This document shows, piece after piece, positions 1-9,790 of a DNA stretch of 64,000 bases (within the stretch, counting starts at the first letter, position 1; each line of letters opens with the position of its first letter). Origin of the DNA: Betaproteobacteria bacterium (GTDB lineage: Bacteria > Pseudomonadota > Gammaproteobacteria > Burkholderiales > Usitatibacteraceae). Under the pieces are notes generated by a model. It was not told where the DNA came from and searched no databases. It saw only the letters and a program-made list of their open reading frames with translations. The translations under genes and the position numbers were made by a program. The stretch spans positions 62,001 through 126,000 of the forward strand of contig JADJMI010000004.1 in NCBI GenBank assembly GCA_016709665.1. The letters are read 5' to 3'.

Positions 1-884
1 CAATCCACCGTGTCGGCCCAGGTGTCCGGGCGCATCGTCGACATCCGCTTCGACGTGGGCGACCGCGTGCAGAAGGGCGACGTGATCGTGCGCATCGACG
101 AGCGCGCCGCCACCCAGGCCGTGGCGGCCACCGAAGCCCAGGCCCGCGAGGCGGAGGCCGCGATGGTGAACGCCCGCGCCCAGCTCGAGCGCACGCGCCA
201 GCTCTTGCAGCAGCGGTTCGTGAGCCAGGCGGCGCTCGACAAGGCCGAGGCCGATTTCAAGGCAGCCGAATCCCGCTTCAAGGCGACGCTCGCCGGGGCC
301 GGCGCCGCGGCGACCGAACGCAGCTTCGCCACGATCGTCGCGCCGTACAGCGGCGTGGTCGCGGTTCGCCACGTGCAGCTGGGCGAGATGGCCTCGCCCG
401 GGAAGGCGCTGCTCACCGGCTTCGACCCGGCCGGCTTGCGGGTGGTCGCGACCGTGGCCTCGGCCCGCGTGCCCGCCCTGCAGGCCGGCGCGAAGGCCCG
501 CATCGAAGTGCCGTCGCTCGGCCGCTGGGTGGACGTGCGCGCCGTCACCGTCGTCCCCTCCGCCGACCCCCGGACCCACACCACGCAGGTTCGCCTGGAG
601 CTGCCGCCGGACGTCGCGGGCCTCGTGCCGGGGTGTTCGCCCGCGCCCATTTCGTCACCGGCCGCGCCCCACGGCTCATGGTGCCGCGCGAGGCGGTCCT
701 GCGCCGCAGCGAGGTGACCGCCGTCTACGCGGTCGACGAGAAGGGCGTCGCCGCCCTGCGGCAGGTGCGGCTCGGCGAGGCGGCGGATGCGGCGGGCGTC
801 GAGATCCTCGCGGGCCTGAGGCCCGGCGAGAAGGTCGCGCTGGATCCGGTGAAGGCCGGGCTCGCGACCGGCTCCGGTGGCTGA
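1..884 (+). pseudogene. RND efflux periplasmic adaptor (HlyD/AcrA type), 5'-truncated and frameshifted
   Basis: Membrane fusion protein that links an inner-membrane RND pump to an outer-membrane channel. The reading frame is already open at base 1, so the N-terminus and signal sequence lie outside the window. Visible parts are the lipoyl half-motif (VSGRIVDIRFDVGDRVQKGD), an Ala/Gln/Arg-rich coiled-coil hairpin (about bases 150-330), the second lipoyl half (APYSGVVAVRH) and a beta-barrel. The frame shifts near 631-633: LPPDVAGLVPG is followed one base early by FARAHFVTGRAPRLMVPREAV, which continues to the stop at 882-884. Adding one G to the GGGG run restores a normal adaptor, so a homopolymer under-call is likely, but true inactivation cannot be excluded. 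The stop overlaps the permease start by 8 bases, as expected for one operon. The family is sure; the substrate is unknown. Confidence 0.85.
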
Positions 885-3800
885 GCGAGCGGCGCCCGAC
901 GTGGAAAACCTGGGCATCTCGGGGCGCATCGCCCGCTACTTCCAGTCCTCGCAGCTCACGCCCCTCGTCGCGCTGGTCGCCCTCCTGCTCGGCCTCTTCG
1001 CGGTGGCGGTGACCCCGCGCGAGGAGGAGCCGCAGATCAACGTGACCATGGCGAACATCTTCATCGCGTTCCCCGGGGCCTCGGTGGACGACGTCGAGTC
1101 GCTCGTCACGATCCCGGCCGAACAGGTGCTCGCCCAGATGGAAGGCGTGGAGCACGTCACCGCGGTGACCCGCCCCGGGATGTCGATCCTCACCGTGCAG
1201 TTCAAGGTGGGCGTGCCGCGCATCGACGCCATCGTGCGGCTGCGCGACACCATGAGCGCCAACCGGGATTGGGCGCCGCCCGAACTCGGCATCCTCGAGC
1301 CGGTGATCAAGCCGCGCGGCATCGACGACGTGCCCGTCGTGAGCCTGGCGCTCTGGAGCTCGGACCCGGACAAGGGCGCCTTCGAACTGGAGCGCGTGGC
1401 GCACGCGATCGAGTCGGACCTGAAGCGCGTGGCCGGCACGCGCGAAGTCCTGACCCTCGGGGGTCCGGGACGGGCGGTGCGCGTCCTGCTCGACGCCGAC
1501 CGCCTCGCCGCCCACGGCGTGACGACGCTCGACGCGCGAAACGCCCTGCGCTTCGCCAACGCCTCCCTGCCGACCGGCAAGCTCGTGCGCGAGAACCGCG
1601 AGATCGTCGTCGAGACAGGGAACTTCCTCGAATCCGCCGCCGACGTGCGTTCGATCGTGGTGGGCGTCCAGGCCGGCAGCCCCGTCCATCTCGGCGACGT
1701 CGCCGAGGTCATCGACGGGCCGGACCAGCCCGTGCGCTACGCCTGGACGGGAACCGGGCCCGCCGCCGGCGCCAGGGGACTCGCCGCCACCGGCGAACGC
1801 CCGGCCGTCACGATCCAGGTGACCAAGAAGCCCGGCGAGAACGCGGTCGACGTCGCCACGCGCGTGCTCGGACGCTTCGAGGCCCTCAAGGGCACGGTGA
1901 TCCCGGCCGACGTGCACGCGACCGTCACGCGCAACTACGGCGCCACGGCGAACGACAAGGCGAAGAGCCTCATCGTGAAGCTCATCTTCGCGACGCTCAG
2001 CGTCATCGCGCTGGTCTTCGCGACGCTCGGCCGGCGCGAGGCCCTCATCGTGGGGCTCGCGGTCGTGCTCACGCTCGCCGCCACGCTCTTCGCCTCGTGG
2101 GCCTGGGGCTTCACGCTCAACCGCGTCTCCCTCTTCGCCCTCATCTTCTCCATCGGCATCCTGGTGGACGACGCGATCGTCGTGGTGGAGAACATCCACC
2201 GGCACCGCGGCCTCGCCTCCGGCCCGCTCGCCTCGATCATCCCCGGCGCGGTGGACGAAGTGGGCGGTCCCACGATCCTCGCGACGCTCACCGTGATCGC
2301 GGCGCTCCTGCCCATGGCGTTCGTCTCCGGGCTCATGGGGCCGTACATGAGCCCGATCCCGATCAACGCGAGCCTGGGCATGCTGATCTCGCTCGCCATC
2401 GCCTTCACGGTGACGCCCTGGCTCGCCCTGCGGTTCCTCGCCAAGGGCGCGCCGGCGCACGCCTCGCGGCTCGACGAGCGCATCGCGGGCTTCTTCACGG
2501 CCCTCCTCGCCCCCTTCCTCACCGCGCGGCAGGCCGCGCGCAACCGCCGCCGCCTGGCCGCGGGCATCGCCCTCGCGATCGTCGTGTCGGTCGGCCTGGC
2601 CGGCGTGAAGCTCGTCGTGCTCAAGATGCTGCCCTTCGACAACAAGTCGGAGTTCCAGGTGGTCGTCGACATGCCGGCCGGCACGCCGGTGGAAGTGACG
2701 GCCGCGGTGCTGCGCGAGCTGGGCGCCCACGTGGCCACGATTCCCGAGGTGACCGACTACCAGGCCTACGCGGGCCTGGCGGCGCCCATCAACTTCAACG
2801 GCCTGGTGCGCCAGTACTACCTGCGCGCGCTATCCGAGCAGGGCGACCTGCAGGTGAACCTCGTCGACAAGTCGGCGCGATCGCGCAAGAGCCACGAGAT
2901 CGCCGCCTCGGCCCGTCCCGCGCTCGAGGCGATCGGGCGGCGCTGGAACGCGAACGTGAAGGTGGTCGAGGTCCCGCCCGGCCCGCCGGTGCTCTCGCCG
3001 ATCGTCGCGGAGATCTACGGCCCCGACGAGCCCGGCCGGATCCGCGTCGCCAAGCGCGTGCGCGAGGCGCTCGCCGCGACGCCGGACCTCGTGGGCCTCG
3101 ACGACTCCGTGGAGGATCCGGCCCCGCGCCTGCTCGTGCGCGTCGACGCGGGCCGCGCGTCGCTGGCGGGAATCTCGCGCCAGGACGTGGTCGAGACCGT
3201 GCGCACCGCGCTGGCGGGCCTCGACGCGACGCCCCTGCACGACGGGCTGGCCAAGTACGCCGTGCCGGTGCGGATCGCCCTGCCGCCGGAAAGACAGGGC
3301 GCGCTGGACGAACTGCTCAAGCTCACGATGCGCTCGGCCGACGGATCGCTCGTGCCGCTTTCCGAACTCGTGCGCGTCTCCCGTTCGGAGCGCGAGCGCC
3401 CGCGTTACCGCAAGGACCTGATGCCGGTCGTCTACGTCGTCGCCGACCAGGCCGGGCGCACGGACAGCCCGCTCTACGGCCTCTTCGCCTCGCGGCCGGG
3501 CGTGCGCGAGGCCGTCGCCGCCGAAGGCGCGGCGCCGGGCGAGTACTTCATCCGCCAGCCCTCGGACCCGTACCGGCAGTACGCGGTGAAATGGGACGGC
3601 GAATGGCAGGTGACCTACGAGACCTTCCGCGACATGGGCGCCGCCTACGCCGTCGGGCTCATCCTGATCTACCTGCTCGTGGTCGCGCAGTTCCGCTCGT
3701 ACGTCGTGCCGCTCGTCATCATGGCGCCGATCCCGCTGACCGTGATCGGCGTGATGCCGGGCCACGCGCTCCTGGGCGCGAACTTCACCGCCACCTCGAT

Positions 3801-4119
3801 GATCGGGATGATCGCGCTCGCCGGCATCATCGTGAGGAACTCGATCCTGCTCGTGGACTTCGTCAACCTGAAGGTGGCCGAGGGCGTCGCGCTGCGCGAG
3901 GCGGTGATGCTGTCGGCCGCGGCGCGCGCCAAGCCCATCGCCCTCACCGCGCTCGCCGCGATGATGGGCGCCGGCTTCATCCTGGACGATCCCATCTTCA
4001 ACGGCCTCGCGATCTCGCTCGTCTTCGGCATCCTGGTGGCGACGGCCCTCACGCTGGTCGTGATTCCGGTTCTCTACTACGCCGCCTTCCGCGGCCGCCT
4101 CGAGCCGCTCGCCGAGTAA
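877..4119 (+). CDS. RND efflux transporter permease subunit (AcrB/HAE1-like)
   Basis: Inner-membrane proton-driven pump of 1080 aa, the usual length for the family. It has TM1 at about residues 32-53, a large periplasmic loop with the conserved EEEPQINV and AFPGASVDDVESLVT stretches, TM2-6 from about residue 365, a second periplasmic loop, and the C-terminal helices from about residue 925. The TM4 proton-relay acidic pair is present in GILVDDAIVVVENIHRH (around residue 430). The GTG start at 877 overlaps the adaptor stop, giving translational coupling. No outer-membrane factor gene follows; the next gene is cydA. The sequence does not show whether the substrate is a drug, solvent or other amphiphile. 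Confidence 0.93.
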   Translation: MAERAAPDVENLGISGRIARYFQSSQLTPLVALVALLLGLFAVAVTPREEEPQINVTMANIFIAFPGASVDDVESLVTIPAEQVLAQMEGVEHVTAVTRPGMSILTVQFKVGVPRIDAIVRLRDTMSANRDWAPPELGILEPVIKPRGIDDVPVVSLALWSSDPDKGAFELERVAHAIESDLKRVAGTREVLTLGGPGRAVRVLLDADRLAAHGVTTLDARNALRFANASLPTGKLVRENREIVVETGNFLESAADVRSIVVGVQAGSPVHLGDVAEVIDGPDQPVRYAWTGTGPAAGARGLAATGERPAVTIQVTKKPGENAVDVATRVLGRFEALKGTVIPADVHATVTRNYGATANDKAKSLIVKLIFATLSVIALVFATLGRREALIVGLAVVLTLAATLFASWAWGFTLNRVSLFALIFSIGILVDDAIVVVENIHRHRGLASGPLASIIPGAVDEVGGPTILATLTVIAALLPMAFVSGLMGPYMSPIPINASLGMLISLAIAFTVTPWLALRFLAKGAPAHASRLDERIAGFFTALLAPFLTARQAARNRRRLAAGIALAIVVSVGLAGVKLVVLKMLPFDNKSEFQVVVDMPAGTPVEVTAAVLRELGAHVATIPEVTDYQAYAGLAAPINFNGLVRQYYLRALSEQGDLQVNLVDKSARSRKSHEIAASARPALEAIGRRWNANVKVVEVPPGPPVLSPIVAEIYGPDEPGRIRVAKRVREALAATPDLVGLDDSVEDPAPRLLVRVDAGRASLAGISRQDVVETVRTALAGLDATPLHDGLAKYAVPVRIALPPERQGALDELLKLTMRSADGSLVPLSELVRVSRSERERPRYRKDLMPVVYVVADQAGRTDSPLYGLFASRPGVREAVAAEGAAPGEYFIRQPSDPYRQYAVKWDGEWQVTYETFRDMGAAYAVGLILIYLLVVAQFRSYVVPLVIMAPIPLTVIGVMPGHALLGANFTATSMIGMIALAGIIVRNSILLVDFVNLKVAEGVALREAVMLSAAARAKPIALTALAAMMGAGFILDDPIFNGLAISLVFGILVATALTLVVIPVLYYAAFRGRLEPLAE

Positions 4120-4165
4120 CCCCCCGCGTTACAATGGCGCTTCCCAGGCCTTCCGGAGCACAACC

Positions 4166-5527
4166 ATGGAAGAAGCCCTGCTTCTCGCCCGTGCGCAGTT
4201 CGGGCTGAACATCGCGTTCCACATCCTGTTTCCGAGCCTCACGATCGCCCTCGCGTGGATCCTGCTCGGCTTCCGGGTCGCGTACCACCGCACGCGCGAC
4301 GACCGGTGGCTCGCCACCTACCGGCTCTGGACCAAGATTTTCGCCCTCACGTTCGCGATGGGCGTGGTGACCGGCATCGTGATGTCGTTCCAGTTCGGCA
4401 CCAACTGGCCCGGTTTCATGAACAAGGTCGGCGCCATCGCCGGCCCGCTCCTGGGCTACGAGGTGCTGACGGCCTTCTTCCTCGAGGCGACTTTCCTGGG
4501 CGTGATGCTCTTCGGCATGAACCGCGTGCCGCCCTGGGCGCACATCGGCGCCACCGCCCTCGTGGCCATCGGCACGTCGATGTCGGCCTTCTGGATCCTC
4601 GCGCTCAACTCCTGGATGCAGACGCCGGCCGGCCACGTCCTCGACGGCCAGCAATGGATCGCGCAGGACTGGCTCGCGGTCATCTTCAACCCGTCGTTTC
4701 CCTACCGGTTCACGCACATGATGATCGCCTCCGGGCTCACGGCCGCGTTCGTGGTGGCGGGGCTGTCGGCGTGGCGGCTGCTGAAGGCGCCCGCGGACGC
4801 CGGGGCGAGCAAGACGATGCGCGTGGGGCTCCTCGTGGCGGCGGTGCTCGCGCCGACGCAGGCGATCGTGGGTGATTTCCACGGCCTCAACACCCTCGAG
4901 CACCAGCCGGCCAAGATCGCGGCGATGGAGGCCATCTGGCACACGGAGAAGGGCGTGCCCCTCGTGCTGTTCGCGATCCCCAACGCGAAGACGAAGACCA
5001 ACGACTACGCGATCGAGATCCCGTACGGCGCGAGCCTCATCCTCAGGCACGACCCGAACGCCGAGGTGAAGGGACTCTCGGACTTCGCGCCCGACCATCC
5101 GCCGGTGGCGCCGGTGTTCTTCGCCTTCCGCATCATGGTGGGCGTGGGCGTGCTCATGATCGCGGTCTCGTGGTTCGCCGCCTGGGTCACGCGCCGCGAA
5201 CGGGCAGCGCCCCGATGGCTTCTCTGGACGCTCGCCGGCTTCACGTTCTCCGGCTGGGTCGCCACGCTGGCCGGCTGGTACGTGACCGAGATCGGCCGCC
5301 AGCCCTGGCTCGTGGCGGGCGTCCTGCGCACGAGCGAGGCCGTGGGCGAGATTTCCCCGGGGCAGCTCGGCGCGAGCCTCGCGGCCTACGCCCTCACCTA
5401 CGCAGGCATGTTCGTGGCCTACATGGTCGTGCTCACCCACATGGCCGGCAAGGGTGCGCAGGCGGTGGCGCCGCCACCCGAAACCCCCACCCCGTCCGGC
5501 GCGCCCCTGGGCGCCGCGGCCGACTGA
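4166..5527 (+). CDS. cydA: Cytochrome bd-type quinol oxidase subunit I (CioA-like, short Q-loop)
   Basis: Quinol-oxidising, haem-bearing subunit of a cytochrome bd terminal oxidase, an inner-membrane protein of 453 aa. Haem-ligand positions known from E. coli CydA are recognisable: His19 (FHILFPSL), His184 (YRFTHMMIASG) and Met324 (AFRIMVGVGVLM). The GRQPW quinol-site motif and the acidic FFLEATFLGVM helix are also present. It is about 70 residues shorter than E. coli CydA, which fits the short Q-loop, cyanide-insensitive (Cio) subfamily. The start at 4166 follows GGAG. The gene is 11 bases upstream of cydB. A TACAAT -10-like hexamer lies at 4130-4135 but I see no good -35. Function is sure; the Cio subtype is inferred from length. 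Confidence 0.95.
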   Translation: MEEALLLARAQFGLNIAFHILFPSLTIALAWILLGFRVAYHRTRDDRWLATYRLWTKIFALTFAMGVVTGIVMSFQFGTNWPGFMNKVGAIAGPLLGYEVLTAFFLEATFLGVMLFGMNRVPPWAHIGATALVAIGTSMSAFWILALNSWMQTPAGHVLDGQQWIAQDWLAVIFNPSFPYRFTHMMIASGLTAAFVVAGLSAWRLLKAPADAGASKTMRVGLLVAAVLAPTQAIVGDFHGLNTLEHQPAKIAAMEAIWHTEKGVPLVLFAIPNAKTKTNDYAIEIPYGASLILRHDPNAEVKGLSDFAPDHPPVAPVFFAFRIMVGVGVLMIAVSWFAAWVTRRERAAPRWLLWTLAGFTFSGWVATLAGWYVTEIGRQPWLVAGVLRTSEAVGEISPGQLGASLAAYALTYAGMFVAYMVVLTHMAGKGAQAVAPPPETPTPSGAPLGAAAD

Positions 5528-5538
5528 AGGAGGACGCC

Positions 5539-6540
5539 ATGGACCTTCCGCTGATCTTCATGGTGCTCATGGGCGTCTCGGTGCTCGCGTACGTGGTGCT
5601 CGACGGCTACGACCTCGGGGTCGGCATGCTGATGCCCGCGGCGACGCCCGCCGAACAGTCGGTCATGGTCTCCTCCATCGGGCCGTTCTGGGACGCGAAC
5701 GAAACGTGGCTCGTGCTCGGCATCGGCATCCTGCTCGTCGCCTTTCCGCGGGCCCACGGCGTGGTGCTCGGCGAGCTCTACCTGCCGGTGGTCGCGATGC
5801 TCGTGGGCCTCATGCTGCGCGGGGTCGCGTTCGAGTTCCGCATGAAGGCGCAGGGCTGGCACCGCGAATTGTGGAACTGGCTCTTCTGGGCGGGCTCCTT
5901 CCTCGCGTCCTTCGCGCAGGGCTTCATGCTGGGCCGGTACATCACCGGCTTCGAGGAGGGCGTGGGCTACTTCTTCTTCGCGGCCGTCGTGGGCGCGAGT
6001 GTCTGCGGCGGCTACGTGCTGCTGGGCGCCACCTGGCTCGTCTACAAGACGGAAGGCCCGCTCCAGGCCAAGGCGCTCACCTGGTCTCGCTGGGGCCTCG
6101 GCTGGGTCGCCCTCGCGGTCGCGCTGGTGAGCCTCGCGACGCCGCTGGTGAGCGAGACCGTCCGCGCCAAGTGGTTCGACTTTCCGCGCACGCTGGCGCT
6201 CATGCTGCTGCCCGCGGCGTGCTTCGCGTCGGGCGCCTGGGTCTGGCTCGCCTCGGGGCGGATCGGGCGGGGCGCCGCGGGCATCGACTTCCAGCCCTTC
6301 GCCGCGGCGGTCGCGATCTTCGTGATCGCGTTCCTCGGCCTCGCCTACAGCCTCTTTCCGTACGTGGTGATCGACCGGCTGACGATCTGGGAGGCGGCGG
6401 CGCACCCGTCGTCGCTCGAGGTGGTGCTCGCGGGCGCGCTCGTCGTGCTGCCCTTCATCGTGGGCTACACGGCGGTCGCTTACTACATATTCCGGGGCAA
6501 GGCCCGCGGGGGCCTGTACGACTGGGGCGCGGGCGCGGGC
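5539..6540 (+). CDS. cydB: Cytochrome bd-type quinol oxidase subunit II; no in-frame stop at its expected end
   Basis: Partner membrane subunit of the bd oxidase. Start ATG at 5539 follows AAGGAGG. Conserved CydB stretches are LDGYDLGVGMLMP, PFWDANETWLVL and MLRGVAFEFR near the N-terminus, and a last helix ending IFRGKARGGLYD at about residue 328, which is where CydB proteins normally finish. The end coordinate given is approximate: this frame stays open until 7239, running antisense through fdxA, which cannot be the real end. No TAA, TAG or TGA occurs in any forward frame from 6482 to 6660, and the next frame encodes a triheme c7 domain. A one-base loss therefore probably joins the two. The GC-rich inverted repeat at 6536-6559 could cause such an error. 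Confidence 0.9.
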
Positions 6541-6554
6541 CCGGGCTCTCGGGG

Positions 6555-6884
6555 CCCGGCAGCGAGAGGAGCGCCGCGCCGGACGTCATCCTGCGCAACA
6601 CGAAGGAAATGCCGCCGGTACGCTTCCCGCACGCGCCCCACGCGGCCCTGCTCGGCTGCGACAGTTGCCACCCGGTGCCCTTCGCCGAAAGGGCGGGCGC
6701 GGCGACGATCACGATGGAGAGGATTTTCCGGGGCGAGGCGTGCGGAATGTGCCACGGCAAGGTGGCATTCCCGGCCTGGGCGAACTGCGAACGGTGTCAT
6801 GCGGTCGCCCGGGCGCCGGGCGAGCCGCTCTACGGCGGCGAGAGGTCGGCGTCCGGTGCCGGGCCCGAAGGCCACCGGCGTTGA
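6555..6884 (+). CDS. Cytochrome c7-like triheme domain, in the frame next to cydB, no visible own start
   Basis: Frame 3 encodes a small c-type cytochrome domain with three haem-attachment motifs, CDSCH (about 6657), CGMCH (about 6740) and CERCH (about 6787), plus the RFPHAPHAAL stretch and GEACGMCHGKVAFP typical of the cytochrome c7 family. Such proteins carry electrons in the periplasm and need export for haem attachment. No signal peptide, ribosome binding site or convincing start precedes it; the first ATG (6609) sits inside the conserved domain. It could be the C-terminal part of a CydB fusion after correction of one missing base, or the remnant of a separate gene. The basic FRGKAR after the last CydB helix suggests that end is cytoplasmic, which argues against a working fusion. 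Domain identity is good; gene structure is unresolved. Confidence 0.65.
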   Translation, partial: PGSERSAAPDVILRNTKEMPPVRFPHAPHAALLGCDSCHPVPFAERAGAATITMERIFRGEACGMCHGKVAFPAWANCERCHAVARAPGEPLYGGERSASGAGPEGHRR

Positions 6885-6920
6885 GGCGCGCGCGGCCCGC
6901 CGAACCCTTCCCGCGCACCG

Positions 6921-7244
6921 CTACTTTTCGATCAAGCCCTTCTTGTCCTTGACGCCCTTCCACTCGTCCGCGTCCGCGGGCGCATCCTTGCGTTCGACGA
7001 TCGGCTTCCAGCCCTTCGCGAGTTCGGCATTGAGCGCGATGAAATCCTTCTGGTCGGCCGGCACGTCGTCCTCGGCGAAGATGGCTTCCACCGGGCACTC
7101 GGCCACGCACAGGGTGCAGTCGATGCATTCGTCCGGGTCGATGACGAGCATGTTGGGACCCTCGCGGAAGCAATCGACGGGGCACACGTCCACGCAGTCG
7201 GTGTACTTGCACTTCACGCAGGATTCGGTGACGACGTAGGTCAT
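6921..7244 (-). CDS. fdxA: Ferredoxin FdxA, 7Fe-8S type
   Basis: Small cytoplasmic electron carrier of 107 aa with one [3Fe-4S] and one [4Fe-4S] cluster. The first motif is Cys9-x2-Cys12-x4-Cys17-x3-Cys21-Pro with an extra Cys25; the second is CIDCTLCVAECP. The long C-terminal tail (about residues 60-107) is usual for the Azotobacter ferredoxin I / FdxA family. GAAAGG lies upstream of the ATG. The gene is divergent from trxA across a 225-base spacer; a TAAAAT -10-like hexamer for fdxA is at 7305-7300 on the minus strand. Its redox partner is not shown by the context. Confidence 0.95.
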   Translation of the reverse strand: MTYVVTESCVKCKYTDCVDVCPVDCFREGPNMLVIDPDECIDCTLCVAECPVEAIFAEDDVPADQKDFIALNAELAKGWKPIVERKDAPADADEWKGVKDKKGLIEK

Positions 7245-7358
7245 CGGGATCGAGCCTTTCGAAAGACGGGGGGTTCGGAAGCGTTGAACGGAACGCGCGA
7301 TTTTACCAGATCGTCTTCGCCCGACCTGACCGGGATCAACCCCCGGCCGCGAGGGTCT

Positions 7359-7388
7359 TTTGCACCCGGGCCCCGGTTACGCTACGAT
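7359..7388 (+). promoter_or_regulatory. Candidate sigma-70 promoter for trxA
   Basis: TTGCAC (7359-7364) and TACGAT (7383-7388) are separated by 18 bases, about 80 bases before the trxA start. The match is moderate and made by eye. Confidence 0.45.
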
Positions 7389-7469
7389 TTGAACCCATCC
7401 GAGTCGCCACCGCCCCAGCACCTCCCCGGCGGCCAAGCGCCGACTCCCATCCCGACCCCGAGGCCACCC

Positions 7470-7796
7470 GTGAGCGACCACATCATCCACGTGACGGACG
7501 ATTCCTTTGACCAGGACGTGCTGAAGAGCCCGACCCCCGTGCTCGTCGACTACTGGGCCGAATGGTGCGGCCCCTGCAAGATGATCGCGCCCGCGCTCGA
7601 CCAGGTCGCGCAGGAGTACGCCGGCCGCCTCAAGGTCGCCAAGCTCAACATCGACGAGAACCAGGCGACGCCGCCGAAGTTCGGCATCCGCGGCATCCCG
7701 ACCCTCATGATCTTCAAGAACGGCAACGTGGAAGCGACCAAGGTCGGCGCGCTGTCGAAATCCCAGTTGAACGCGTTCATTGACAGCAACATCTGA
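7470..7796 (+). CDS. trxA: Thioredoxin 1
   Basis: General cytoplasmic disulfide reductase, 108 aa. The active site WCGPCK has Cys33 and Cys36, and the cis-proline motif GIPTLM follows. The frame is open upstream to 7284, but the GTG at 7470 gives the normal thioredoxin N-terminus (MSDHIIHVTDDSF); the upstream part is proline-rich and unlike protein. The gene is followed after 167 bases by rho, a conserved pairing in proteobacteria. Confidence 0.95.
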   Translation: MSDHIIHVTDDSFDQDVLKSPTPVLVDYWAEWCGPCKMIAPALDQVAQEYAGRLKVAKLNIDENQATPPKFGIRGIPTLMIFKNGNVEATKVGALSKSQLNAFIDSNI

Positions 7797-7963
7797 ATCC
7801 CTATAGGCTTTCCTCCGAGTTCCTGGCTCGCCCTTCCGCAGCGCCCCCCCTTTCGCAGCACCCCCCCGCAGCCAGGCCACCCCCTTCGCATCACGGCATT
7901 TCCGGGCACGCCCGCGCCTCGCGCGGGCGGCCCCTCCCACCCTAGAGAAGCCACGCACCCCGC

Positions 7964-9217
<1,254 letters not shown>

Positions 9218-9301
9218 GCGCGGCGAAGCCGAGCCGACGGGAAGGACCGGCGCCCCGTTCCGGTGCGGAAACGGGTCGCAAACCCCTGTTTGGCATAGGA
9301 T

Positions 9302-9330
9302 TTGCGTAAAACTGCCATTTTTGCGATAAT
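9302..9330 (+). promoter_or_regulatory. Sigma-70 promoter for rpmE2
   Basis: TTGCGT (9302-9307) and GATAAT (9325-9330) are spaced by exactly 17 bases in an AT-richer stretch, 75 bases before the L31 start codon. This is one of the best core promoter matches in the window. Confidence 0.65.
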
Positions 9331-9404
9331 CGACGTTTCCCGGCAGCCGGGTTGCGATTCCCTCCCCCCGGCGCCCCGCTTGAGCGAGAAAGGCGCGTAA
9401 GACC

Positions 9405-9665
9405 ATGAAAGAAGGCATTCACCCCAACTACCGCGAGGTCGTGTTTCTGGACACGAGCTGCGATTTCGGTTTCGTGACCCGCTCGACGGTGGCCACGAGC
9501 GAAACCATCCAGTGGAAGGACGGCAAGGAGTATCCGGTCTACAAGATCGAAATCTCCGCGGAGTCCCACCCTTTCTACACGGGCAAGCAGAAGATCGTCG
9601 ACACCGCCGGTCGCGTCGACAAGTTCAAGAAGCGCTACGCCCGCAAGCCCGCCAACCCGGCTTGA
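9405..9665 (+). CDS. rpmE2: 50S ribosomal protein L31, type B (zinc-independent)
   Basis: Large-subunit ribosomal protein of 86 aa. MKEGIHPNYREVVFLD and SHPFYTGKQKIVDTAGRVDKF are the type B signatures. The CxxC zinc-binding motif of type A L31 is missing; only one Cys is present (DTSCDFGF). Type B forms often replace the zinc form under zinc limitation, but here it sits in the usual rho-rpmE position with a sigma-70-like promoter, so it may be the only L31 of the organism. It is followed by an intrinsic terminator. Confidence 0.95.
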   Translation: MKEGIHPNYREVVFLDTSCDFGFVTRSTVATSETIQWKDGKEYPVYKIEISAESHPFYTGKQKIVDTAGRVDKFKKRYARKPANPA

Positions 9666-9712
9666 GGATCCTTCCGGTCCGGTGCCTCGCGCGCCCGCCG
9701 GACGTCCGACCG

Positions 9713-9739
9713 AAAAGGCAGCCTCGGCTGCCTTTTTTG
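9713..9739 (+). terminator. Rho-independent terminator after rpmE2
   Basis: A perfect 7-base stem (GGCAGCC 9717-9723 / GGCTGCC 9726-9732) with a TC loop is followed by six T. Four A on the left can pair with the T run, so it may work in both directions. Confidence 0.9.
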
Positions 9740-9790
9740 TTGCGCCCGCTACAATAGGCCCTGCCCCTTTCGCCCCGCCGTGGAAAGCGC

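Noticed and set aside
676..2730. Long open frame on the minus strand, antisense to the RND permease
   Set aside because: It is low-complexity Arg/Asp/His/Glu-rich translation, as expected from the antisense of GC-rich coding DNA; no domain is recognisable and the plus-strand gene is certain.
7325..7338. CTGACCGGGATCAA between fdxA and trxA as an FNR-like box
   Set aside because: Two mismatches to TTGAT-N4-ATCAA and no fixed distance to either promoter candidate.
7284..7469. N-terminal extension of thioredoxin from an upstream start
   Set aside because: The extra 62 residues are proline-rich and unlike any thioredoxin; the GTG at 7470 gives the exact family start, and the candidate promoter lies inside the supposed extension.
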